Assembly: GCF_030936135.1 (NCBI RefSeq)
Contig: NC_082596.1
Location: 13,616,155-13,680,154, forward strand
Reading direction: 5' to 3'
Length of the DNA stretch: 64,000 bases
Source of the DNA: Gavia stellata
Taxonomy: Eukaryota > Chordata > Aves > Gaviiformes > Gaviidae
The position numbers and the translations under genes were made by a program. The notes under the pieces were generated by a model. That model made no database searches, was not told where the DNA came from, and saw only the letters and a list, made by a program, of their open reading frames with translations. Shown one piece after another: positions 14,001 through 24,729 of this stretch. Numbering within the stretch: position 1 is the first letter of the stretch; each line of letters starts with the position of its first letter.

Positions 14001-15650
14001 AAGTGAAAAATCCCCTCAGTAGCTGCTTATACACACTCAATAGCTCAAATTTCTGTATCATTTTCCCACTTTCAAAATGGGCAATTTTGAAGCACAGGTG
14101 GGTTACAGCCAGTATTTTCAAGTTTAATGGTCTGAGCTTTTGGGGGTTTTTCTCCTTCTGCGGTGAAGAGCATCTGCACTTTTTCACTGGTAGTCGTTGC
14201 AAAACCAACTTACACAACATTGTAAAATGTAGAGTGGTAACTGAGGATCCCATAGCACTTTTCATGAATTAAGGTGGGCTTTGTCTGATTGCATGTTGAT
14301 GTCTGCATTTGAGCAGGACACAGTAGCTAGTCAGTATACCTAATGAATGCAAGCCTGCTTATCCTACATGCCTAGAGTTGGTTAGATGAACTGCACCCCA
14401 AGCTCCGTTGACTGTTCCATGTGGCTTGCAGGCAGACACTGACACTACAGACATCTGAAATTAGGCGAGATGGATCTTACGCCTGGGAGCGTGCTGGCTG
14501 GATTGTAGCATTGATCTTTGTTTTGTGGTTAGCAATGGTACTTACCTCCGCTTCCGACTTGATGCTTGTTGGGAAGCGTGAGGCTTTTTTCTTTTGCTTT
14601 TTTGCTTTTTTTTCTTTTATTCTAGAGCAGGTGGCACTACGGTGGTGGATAAAGTAACTGATCCTTGGTTATAATACTGTGGCATAAAAATGATTTGGGG
14701 TTTTTCTCAAGTGTTTTAGAGATGAGGTTACTATATGAACATTGGACTGTGCATAAGTTAGAATGTGTTAAGACACATAATATTTGTGTCCCAGTTGATG
14801 AAAGTATTTCCTTATGCTTATTCAATACTACATACTTATCATTAAACTTTCCTTAAAGAATCTGCTAGAATGACAGAAGATTCAAGTCTGCATCTGTGAT
14901 ACAAAACAATCAACCATAAGACCTCCATTATGATTTCAAAATGTTCCCCCTGCCTCCAGTTCCAGCTTATAAAAGTGTTTCCAATTTTGCATAGTTGGCT
15001 ATCTGCATGTATGCTTACAGTCTGTACGGAAATGCACTAAAATGAGTTGCCCTACCTGGGAAGGCTTTATATTGTATAGAAAATGTGGCACTAGGTACTG
15101 CTCTTCATGTGCACAGGAGAGTTAACAGGTGTCGATCTCGTTTACAGAAATGATGGCGCTTTGCAATTTTCTATAATATATTGCAATATATTTAAATGTC
15201 CTGTTTGACATGTGAAATGAAATTAAGTTAATGCATTGTTATGTATTTGAAGTATGAGGAAGACGATTCACTAACGACCAGCAAGGTTTTTAGAAGGTGT
15301 CCAGTATGTAGCCGTCTGTGTGATTTGTCTGGTGTATGTGATGTTAAAGGAAGCAACAATACTGTCACTGTTTAGAATGAAGAGTTTCTTTTGAATGATG
15401 CAATAGCTTACAGTGTCTTTCCTTTGTAGCTGCCCAGTGTGGTGAAGGGGAAGCAATTCTTGAAAAAGTTCAAGATAACTGGTTAACTGTGAATGGGCCT
15501 AATCTTTCGTGAAACCAAGAAAATTTTTGGACACACACAGGACTTGAATACTCAAAAGGATTGGAACTTAGTGTTGTGCCAAAGTTAAACTACTGCAGTT
15601 GGCAGAAGTTCTGCACTGTAAATAGAAGACTGATTGAAAGACAGCTTGTA

Positions 15651-15675
15651 AAAAAAAAAAAAAAAAAAAAAAAAA
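15651..15675. repeat. Poly(A) tract
   Basis: An uninterrupted run of about 25 A, preceded by a short AT-rich stretch containing TGTAAATA (15617-15624). It could be a simple repeat or the tail of an old retroposed sequence. No target-site repeats or parent sequence were recognised. Confidence 0.8.
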
Positions 15676-18600
15676 TCAAATTTTAATACAGTACGTTTTT
15701 ATTCTGATACATGATGGAAACATTCTGGTTTAGACCTTTTTTGAAGAGGCTTCAGTGACCACTAGATTTTTGTCCTCTTATATTTTGTTTGGCCTAATAC
15801 TATATGTTCTAGTAAGATGGGCTTTATTGCCTGTGTTCTTTGATACGTGATTAAGCTTATAGCTTTGAGTGACCAAACATTTTACAGAGTAAAAGTTCTT
15901 AGAAACAGTATAACGTAACTGATATTTCTGTGTCTTATTTATCAGGCTCTGCACAAACTTGGAAAGTTGTGCTGGACTTGTACAACTCATATATGGGAAT
16001 GCAGCGTATTTCTGGATATTACAAACCTAAGCCTTGTGGCAGTACGGATCTTGTCTTTGGATTTATTTTTGTTATTTTTTTGAGGCAAAGAGATGAATGG
16101 ATGCTGCTGTAAAATATTTGTAATATTGCCATTATTGCTTTCTGTAGCAATTACTGCTTTTGCTTCAACAGATAAAGAAAATAAATCAGAGATAGAAAAA
16201 TCCTAAAAGATGTTGGTAGAAGAAAGGATCATGTGGGAACTTCTGAAAATAAACTTTGTACCAAAAATCTGAAAACAGAAATAATGGAATAAATGTCTCC
16301 TTACTGAGTGCATGTGGTTGTAAGAGATGGTGTGGAAACCAGGAATTGTGTTGGTATGAAAATGTCACAAACCAGATCTTCTCAAGTGTCTTTTTTCCTG
16401 TTACACAAAACTGAATTTCACCAATTCCTCAGATGCGTTGAATTTGGAGAACTGGCTTGGCTGAACAGCCAGCGTGAGGTCAGCTTCACATGCGAGTCAG
16501 TACAGCTGCTTATTGCTGAACTGTTCTGCTGTGTCAGCAGGCCAGGGACGTTCATGTGATTTTTCTCACTGAGGCAGATGCTCTTTATTATCGCATTTAA
16601 AATACTTGGGGTGGGAAGAGTGGTGGCGAGTAGGAACCACCTCCCTGCTGAGGTCCCTGCCAGTTGGACGTCACGCTTTGTGGCTGCTTTTAACACGTGC
16701 CTTTTCCTCAGAGAAGAAGGGTCTGAGATGAGCGCTTTCCGTTGAGCTCTGCATCTCTCCAGCAAGCCTGATTTGCTGTCACTCACAGAAGCTCCCTGCC
16801 AGAGGCAGTGCCACTGTCTTGGATCAGCGTGACTCATCACACCTGTCTACTTCAACTGTTGCACTGCAACCGGAGGGGCTTGAGACCCTGTCTTCCCTGC
16901 AGGACCTGGCATCGTGCCTACAGACCTATCCCCACCTGAGAAAAAGATGTTTAAGGCAATAGAATCGTTCCTGTGCTGTAGCTTATGTCAGTCTTGGAAA
17001 AATTGCATCCCTAGCTGAAGTAGTGACCTATGCACGGGCCTGGAGATGAGCGCTAGTAGTACAACTTGGTGTTTGGCCAAATAGTTCTACTTGGTTTGGT
17101 GAAAAAAAGGGGAGGAAGATAAAAGAATGCTTATTCAAGAATTCATCAGCTAATGAGTGAGTTATGAAAAGCCCTGGATTATGCATGCAGTCACTTTTTT
17201 TTAAGCAGTTACCTTTTTTGTTTATTATCAGTGATTCCAAAATGCTGCAATTCAGTTGATACTTTCACAAGAGACCAGCTGGCTTTGTGGGTTGTTTCCC
17301 TTCTCCCAGCCTCCTCTTCCCAGCCCCTTCCATCTTCCATTTGTTTTCATAACAATACTGTCAACTACTATTTTTTAGAATTTAAAATAACAAGCCACTT
17401 TGTGCACTGCCTTATTTTTCTTCTTATGCCAGAAAGTCCCCTCTAGAACGATGTTAAATTGCTCCCTGTGGGCTTGGTGTTGCTTTGAAACACTGCTGGT
17501 GGTGGTCTTCAGTCTATCAGATGGTGGTTTCTAACATTTTTGGTTGTTAAATGACTTGTTGCACTTCAAATACTGTAAAGTGAAACGTTTGAATATATTT
17601 ATATGTTCCTACTGTTATATTGTTGAACTATTAGTATTGTGACTAATTCCTCTCCCATGTGTGTTTCTTTACAGGCTCAGTGCTGAGCTGATGCTCATTA
17701 CCTTAAAATATTTTTTTGGTAGAAGAAAGAAAAGACGGAAAAAGGGAATGAAAGTGTGTGTCACACCTAGTTGATTTGTGTCTTTGGGTGAAAATAAAGG
17801 TCAGTGTTGGCAGTAATTCTCCTCTTAGTGATTTTCAGTTTTCCTAAATGAAAGCCAAATAGGAAAAAACATAATTGTAGTGAAGCCTGTCTTCAGGGAC
17901 TAACATGGAAAAGGGCCCACAAAATAGCCTCTAATAATGACGTGTTCTGAACCGAAGGAGATGGTACAAATAATATTGCAATTGTAACTACTCTCAATCT
18001 GCAGTTTCTTTCCAGCAGTTGGCCAGAGCCTCCAGGTGAAGTCCAGCTGCATGGATTTCTGTGCAAGCATCGCACCCGGCACCCACAAAGTGAAGAAGCA
18101 GAGGACCACGGAAGCCCTGTGATGGAAGTGGCTCATCATTTTTCTTAGTCACACCACAAAGTTACTGCATCACTGATGTATGTTTTATGGTGTTCTTTGC
18201 TCTAAATTTATTTCACTTGCAACGATTTGGGGAAGGGAGCAATTGTAGGCAAAGTCCATTCTTGATTTCCGCATTTTGTTTGCGTTTGTTCATTGAGCAG
18301 TGCTTTCCCTCTGCTTCGCCTCACGCTTTCTGCAGGCATTGATACATGTACAAGGCAAATATGAAGCCATAGAAGCTAAATTTAATAGCAGTTTCCACTG
18401 GTCCTTTCCAGCAGTGCAAAAGCTGCATGGGAAACGAAGCACTGGAGAATCAACAAACAGTTTGGTTGTTTCCCTTGTGGAGGCAGCCTCCATGTGGAAA
18501 AGGAGAGCAGGACTGGAAAAGCCCATGAGTTGTGAGGGTCACTCAAGGGCAGTCCTGAAGCCCTGGGTATGTTTCTGTAATGTAGCATATTTTTTTCTAA

Positions 18601-20109
18601 TTGCTTAGATTTGTTTAATGCTGCAAGACAGCAATATTGTAGGAAGTCAGTTCAGTTTAATGGCTGTTAATACAATAGGGTCTACAGCAGCCAAGGCTGC
18701 TTAAATGGTGTCCTGGAGGAGTTGCTACCAGTGCTACGTAGTCCTGCCCAGTCCTGAAAACGTCACAGTAGTCAAGTTTTAACCTAGAGAGGTAACAAAT
18801 CTGTTGCGGTCTCCATGGCCTGGTTTCATCGTGAGTAGCAATTAAGCAACAAGTATAACAGTGGCCAGGGGAAGTTAATGAGTCTTCAGACAAACTGATA
18901 AAACTGAAAAAAGGCCACAGAAGGAGGCATATAAACTTCACCGTGCCCCACAGTGAGTCTGTTGGGGTTTTTTTCCAGTTAGAGCAGTAGATCAGAGGTA
19001 GCGCCCTTTACGAGGTCTTCTGCATCAAGCTTGTATCCACAGACCATCAAGCTACAGCCTCAGTGCTTGTACTACAAGTCTGAGTGAAGCGGTTTGAACA
19101 CGATTTGCTACAGTACGGGAAATGTGCAGGCTTGCACAGGAAGATCACTGCTTTAGGATTCTCCCTGGCACCTGATCACCTTCTTTCTTTGCAGAAAGCT
19201 TTTTTCCGCTTCTCTTTTCACGAGCATTCTGGTCAAACCAAAGGGCGTGCTCATTCTGCTTATCATTTATCTTACTAAACAGAAAATAGTCGCAAAACCC
19301 ATTAATAGCTGAACACATCTGTGCATAGTGCACCTTTTTGGCAATAACGACTTTATTAGGTTTTGTGAGGCCTGAGGGGGAAGGATTATGGCCTAGTTAA
19401 TACGGCTTGCCAGAGGTTTGAAAAGTTGTACTGTTTTAAGATAGAGCAGGCAAATGAACCATCTTTTGGGGCATGTGTCTTCTCCTGTCTGTCCTAAGGA
19501 CCCCTAAAAAGCTTTTGGCTTCTGTTACCAACAAACAATTCTTACTCTTTGATTTCTATGATGCATGACCCCTCACTTCCACACTCATTTTTGTTGTGTC
19601 TTACTAGAACTGTGGGGTGGCTTGGTAATTTACAAAGAAACCATATTCCATGGTTTTACTTTTCTGAGAGATGAGAAAGCAAAAGGAGATTCCTTGCCTG
19701 CTGGACTCAGTGTCTGGTTGGAGCGGTGCTGCTGCTCTGGCTGTCTGGTTTCTTGCCTGATGCCCTTCTGCTCAGCCGGTGGCCTCTGTGCTCTTGTATT
19801 AACACTGTCCTGATTTCAACGTACCCTCCTCCTTCCACAGTGCATGAGGGTGCTGGAGCACTTTCCCCGTTAGGAGTAAGGACCCATTTTAGTTCCTGCA
19901 TTTGCCTTTGCTCAGTCCTGATTTTACCTGCTTCAAGGACAGATCTGGATTTAGCAAATGTAGCTTCCTCTTGGTCATATTTTGCTGAACTGGTTTCTCA
20001 GCTAGCTTGAGATGGATGGAGATTCATCCTAATTCTACCAGCACTTCTTGAAGGATGTAAGTATTCTTTTCCAGAAATTTGGGTCAGTGGCTTCTGTGAG
20101 CTTTGGCTC

Positions 20110-20127
20110 GGGGGGGGGGGGGGGGGG
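20110..20127. repeat. Poly(G) tract, 18 bases
   Basis: A pure homopolymer of 18 G in otherwise ordinary sequence. Runs of this length can fold into G-quadruplexes and are prone to length error in assemblies, so the exact count is unreliable. Confidence 0.9.
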
Positions 20128-22167
20128 TGTCAGTCTTTTGCTGCCCTCAGTGTGAGGACTTACAATTCAAGGAGGATTGCTCTTGAGCTCTGCAGTTGCA
20201 TCTCAAACCATCGTAGTAGGATTTGCTAGAGCTCCTCTGAGCTCGTCAGAGCTTTAACTGTAGTTTTGTTTGCATTTTGTAGTAGTGATAACCTCTCTAT
20301 GCCCCTAGCCATGAAATGTTATTTGTATTACCCTCCCACGTTAGTCATGGACAATACCCCTTATGTGTGACACCATGCAAAAAGGATGAAAGATTGTCTC
20401 TACTGTAAAGAACTTGCAATCTAAATGAAAGAGGCAAGGACGCATCAAGACAATGTCAGCAAATAAAGAGCTGCTCCTGTTCTCTTTTCATGAACATGTT
20501 TAGGGAGGAGCCTACATTATGACTGTCGAAAACTAATCTTCCCTGGAGGTATGAATATTTCACAATGTGTGGAAGAATCCACTTAACAATTCAGGAGCCA
20601 CCCATCCTTTGAGGAATGCTGCCTGTGGGCCTTACTGCCCTCTTCACTGCAGGCAGCTCTTGCTTTGAGAAGGGAACTAGACTCTCTTGCTTTCTTCCAA
20701 GGGCAGCTCTTTTCCAGCATATTTTAATAAAGCTATAAACCATGTGAGAGCTGCATCATTCCTTAGCCGACATGTGTGGGTAGTGCCTACCAAGCTAGGG
20801 CCATAGTTGCTGACTGAGGTTTCTTGTTTCTACTGTGTGTGCTTGATGGTCTCTGAAACCTTTGTGGTGTGCATTCTCCTGGCACAAGAGTGGCCGGGCT
20901 GTGGTGAGGACTCATGGAGGCTATCGCAACACAAATAATAACTTCAGTAATTAAAGAAACACTGGGGGAGCATTATTCTGAATTAATTTTGCATCAGAGT
21001 AGACTGGGAAGCAGGGAGAAGAAGTTGGGAACTAGACAAGCTCTGTTTGCCACGCCATATTTTCTTTTTCTGGCAAAAAATCTCAGGCAGTAGGGCAGCG
21101 TGACAAATTCCTATCGCTTGAGTTGTCTTTACCACCCAGGCTTTCTCTGGGCTCACCCTGACTGCAAGATGAAGCATGCTAGCCTGCCCCCCATTCACAG
21201 AGGTTGAAGCTGGGTCACAGCACCTCACTGCCTGCATAACGAGGCACGCTCGTGTGAACAGCTACAATAGCTTTGCTGATGCGCAGGAGCTTGCTCGGCA
21301 ACCGCAACTTACTGGAGCCCATTTGTTTTATTGGTCCAATGTTCATGTGCCGAGCCGGTGGTTTAGGCTGGCGGTGGAGTAAGACCTCGGCTGCCTTTGG
21401 GGAGAGATTCATCTACGGCTTCTGCCTACACAGAGCAGCTGTAGCAGTGCAGGCTGTCGTAGGGCTTGTGCATCTCTGAGCCCCCTCAAAGCTGCTTCTT
21501 CCAGAGACCTTTTTTCCTGCATGAAGCCAAGGCTAATAGCACCACGGCAAATCATGCCATGCAAACTCAGGCAAGCGGCTTTACTTAAGTACAGTGGGAA
21601 TTTGTATTCTGGCAGCTACACTGATGACTCGGGTCTTAGGGGAGAAATTGAGCAAACCTCTGGTGCTGACAAGGCACAGGAATTTACTAAAGTTGCATTT
21701 TTTTATTTCTGTAACTACTACACGAGGAGCCTTTCAAATGTCTGAGGGGAGGCGGGGGAAGGGGACAGCCAGGGAAGGAAGGAAGAAGAGAGGTAATATT
21801 ATGCCCGTGACTTGTGACTGAAACCACGAAGTCAGCTGCTAGGCCCCCCGTGTGGTGCTCAGGAATCGCTGCTCTCCTATCACTGATTTACCAGACAAAG
21901 ACATTCTCTGCATTGCAACACAGAGCCTTTGCAGACCACGTTAGTATCCTCAGAGACAACGCTGGCTGAAACCCCCAGCCCTGGAGGACTCCGCAATCCA
22001 AGCTGACAGCCCACTGGCTGCTCTGGGATGTGCCCCTGGGAGTGCCTTGCTCTTTGTGTGTTTTACTTTGAGCTGGGTCCACGTTTCACTTTGATTACTC
22101 ATGTCTCTGTTTTGGTTTTTCTTCTTTTTGATTTGTTCTTCATCATCTTGATGGATTTTTGGGCTTT

Positions 22168-22776
22168 GCTCATGTTGTGGTTTAACCCCAGCCGGCAACT
22201 AAGCCCCACACAGCCTCTTGCTCACTCCCCCTGCAATGGGATGGGGGAGAGAATCAGAAGGGTAAAAGTGAGAAAACTCGTGGGGTGAGAGAAAGACAGT
22301 TTAATAGGTAAAGCAAAAGCTGCGCACACAAGCAAAGCAAAGCAAGGAATTCATCCACCACTTCCCATTGGCAGGCAGGTGTTAAGCCACCTCCAGGAAA
22401 CCAGGGCTCCATCACAAGTAATGGTTACTTGGGAAGACAAACGCCATCACTCCAAACGTCCCCCCCTTCCTTCTTCTTCCCCCAGCTTTATATACTGAGC
22501 ATGACATCATATGGTGTGGAATATCCCTTTGGTCAGTTGGGGTCAGCTATCCCAGCTGTGTCCCCTCCAAACTTCTTGTGCAACCCTGCCTGCTCACTGG
22601 TGGGGTGGTGTGAGGAGCAGAAAAGGCCTTGACTCTGTGTAAGCACTGCTCAGCAATAACAAAAACATCCCTGTGTTATCAATCAACACTGTTTTCAGCA
22701 CAAATCCAAAACATAGCCCCATACTACCTCCTATGAAGAAAATTAACTCCATCCCAGCCAAAACCAGGACAGCTCA
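22168..22776 (-). mobile_element. Solo LTR of an avian ERV with 5-bp target-site duplication
   Basis: The LTR occupies 22173-22771 (599 bp) and has TGT...ACA termini. It is flanked by the direct repeat GCTCA (22168-22172 and 22772-22776), and 5-bp repeats are typical of ERVL-type integration. Transcriptional orientation is minus: read that way it begins TGTCCTGGTTTTGGCTGGGA, with a TATATAAA box at 22495-22488 and an ATTAAA signal at 22305-22300. It ends GGGGTTAAACCACAACA. This matches a common LTR type in non-galliform birds. No internal region is attached, so it is a fossil left by LTR-LTR recombination. The perfect target repeats and clean termini suggest a moderately young insertion. Confidence 0.92.
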
Positions 22777-24388
22777 TTAGACTGGTGTGCTGCAGTGTGA
22801 CAGGCAGTCCTGGAGGAGTGGGAAAGGAACGTGTGTGTCCAGTGTATGTGAGAAGTGCAGACACTAACTTTTTAGACACTAATGCTAACATCCACAGCCT
22901 GACTCCTATGCGCTCAGCCTCTGTCCTGCAGGAACTCATCACACTGGTTTGCGTGCAGAGGAAGCCAGATGGTTTTGGTGTGCACATACAAGCAGCTCTG
23001 ACTGTGCTCACCTACCTTGACGTTTGTAACAAAAAGACTGCAGCACATCGAGCAAACTCCTGATTCTCTCCAGACTTACTTGCTAAGCAGTTTCCTATGT
23101 TCAGGAGGGCTTGTTTGCCAAACAGCAAGTTTAAAAGCAAAAGAAGCTTCAAACCCCTTTTATTTTCTGATCAAATCTACCTGCCAAAGTCGAGTTTCTA
23201 CCCAGGGATTTATGCCAGCTGATGCTACATCCAGTCATAGCTATGCTGTATGGAAGGGTATTTTGAGCATATATCCACTTAGAAAGAACAAAAAAAGCAA
23301 ACCCAGAACCCATCTTTTACATGTCTACTAGAAGGAAACCCTTAAAATTATCCATATGAGCAGTGCTTTGGCCTCAAAAGCTGTTGTGTTGTAGACAGTT
23401 TCATTAGTCCATTTTGCATGTTAAGGAAGTACAAAGATGACTTTTCAGCTCACCTTCTCCAAACCCACATGATGATTAGACGGGGCAGAATGGACTTTCC
23501 TGGATGGACAGCCTGGCAAGGTGGAGAGAGGAAACAGCATTGCAGTACACTTAAAACACAGCACACTGTGCACAGTAGCATCATGAAGCAGGGCAGACAG
23601 CTGGAGTAGCTACAACTTCCCCTAGGTCCTGTTAATGAGCAACAACGTACCTGAGAACCTTTACGTCTTGAAGAAGCTCTGGGATCAATCTTCACTTTGT
23701 CGTGTCCCCATTTCCCATAGCACAGTGTAGGGGGCTTTGGGAAATCCTGTCTCAGAAAGGCTGAGATTTCACAAGTCTCCCCTTCTGCTTTGGGGCAGAA
23801 CTGAAATCAAGTGGAAAGTTACCAAAATACACTCCCACCCACCCCCGCACAGGCACCAGACCAAGATACTAACAGAACAACTCTACAATTATGCAATTAA
23901 TTTATCAAAGCACGGGACACTTTGGTTCAACTATTTGTTACAAGATTTTACAACATTTGCATTACAGTGACTTGTGACCAAACTCCTCGCCAGAGCCAGG
24001 GAGGTGCGACGGCCCTGCTGCCCATCGGGCATCGCAAGACGCAGCTGTTTACCACCCACCTCGTAAAACCACCGGGCAAATGCCAGAAACGAGGAGTCAC
24101 AAGCTGCTCTGAGGCAGGGCCTTCCTCCACTCTCGCTTCGCTCGGTGGCCTGGCCCTTGGCAAGGCCGGTGGTGCCCAGGCTGCCACCGCCCCCCTTGCC
24201 AGCCAGTGCCCCAGCCTAGCGGCGCTCGCCGGCTGGCGAGGGGCGGTTTGGCGCAAGGACTGCTCTACCGCAGCTGCCTCTCATCTCCCAGCCTGTGTAG
24301 CGAGGGGGTCAAGGCCTTCTGGGGGCGCCCGCCTCAGGCACCAGCAGGCGGGGCCGGAGGGAGCCGGGCCCGGGGCGCGGCGGTCGGG

Positions 24389-24400
24389 ACTACAGCTCCC
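24389..24400 (+). promoter_or_regulatory. ZNF143/Staf-like promoter motif
   Basis: ACTACAGCTCCC matches the core of the vertebrate promoter element ACTACAnnTCCC, bound by ZNF143 and characteristic of CpG-island housekeeping promoters. It lies 216 bp upstream of the C8orf76 ATG. Binding is inferred from the motif alone. Confidence 0.6.
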
Positions 24401-24419
24401 GGCGGGCTGCGCGCCGCAG

Positions 24420-24434
24420 CCCCCCCCCCCCCCC
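24420..24434. repeat. Poly(C) tract, 15 bases, in the promoter
   Basis: A run of 15 C lies between the ZNF143-like and YY1-like motifs. It has G-quadruplex/i-motif potential, and its length may be miscounted in assemblies. Confidence 0.85.
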
Positions 24435-24443
24435 GCCCTGCCT

Positions 24444-24454
24444 AAGATGGCCGC
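24444..24454 (+). promoter_or_regulatory. YY1-like motif near the C8orf76 transcription start
   Basis: AAGATGGCCGC matches the YY1 element AAGATGGCGGC, which typically sits just downstream of transcription start sites in CpG-island promoters. The ATG inside it is out of frame with the C8orf76 start at 24616. I infer initiation just upstream of here. Confidence 0.6.
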
Positions 24455-24615
24455 TGCCCGCCGCGTCCCCTCTAGCCCGCGCCGCCCCTAACTCGGTGCC
24501 CCCCGGAGGCTCGCCTCCGCCGCGCCGCCGCCCTCGGTGGACCTCCCAGAGCGGCGGCCCGGCAGGGGGCGCGCTGCCGCCGCGCGGCGGGAGCCGCTCG
24601 GCGCGGAGCGGCGGG

Positions 24616-24729
24616 ATGGAGCCGCTGCTGGTCTGGCAGTTCGAGGACTCCGTCTTCGCCCCGAGCCGGGAGCGGGGCCCGGGCGGCGGGGCCGGGCCGC
24701 CCTGCGGCGCGAAGCACTGCGAGCCCCGC
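24616..24729 (+). CDS. C8orf76: C8orf76 coding exon 1
   Basis: Encodes 38 residues, [14 protein letters not shown] to KHCEPR, with a Gly/Pro-rich middle inside the CpG island. The donor is CGC|GTGAGG at 24730, phase 0. Confidence 0.92.

Larger units (their letters stand above)
11044..22172. other. Intergenic DNA between ZHX1 and C8orf76
   Basis: I found no gene with recognisable protein similarity. Small open frames are short and lack splice or codon patterns that would support them. Notable simple sequences are an A run at about 15651-15675 and an 18-base G run at 20110-20127. Sequence from 22777 to about 24360, after the LTR, is similarly featureless until the CpG island begins. Confidence 0.6.
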
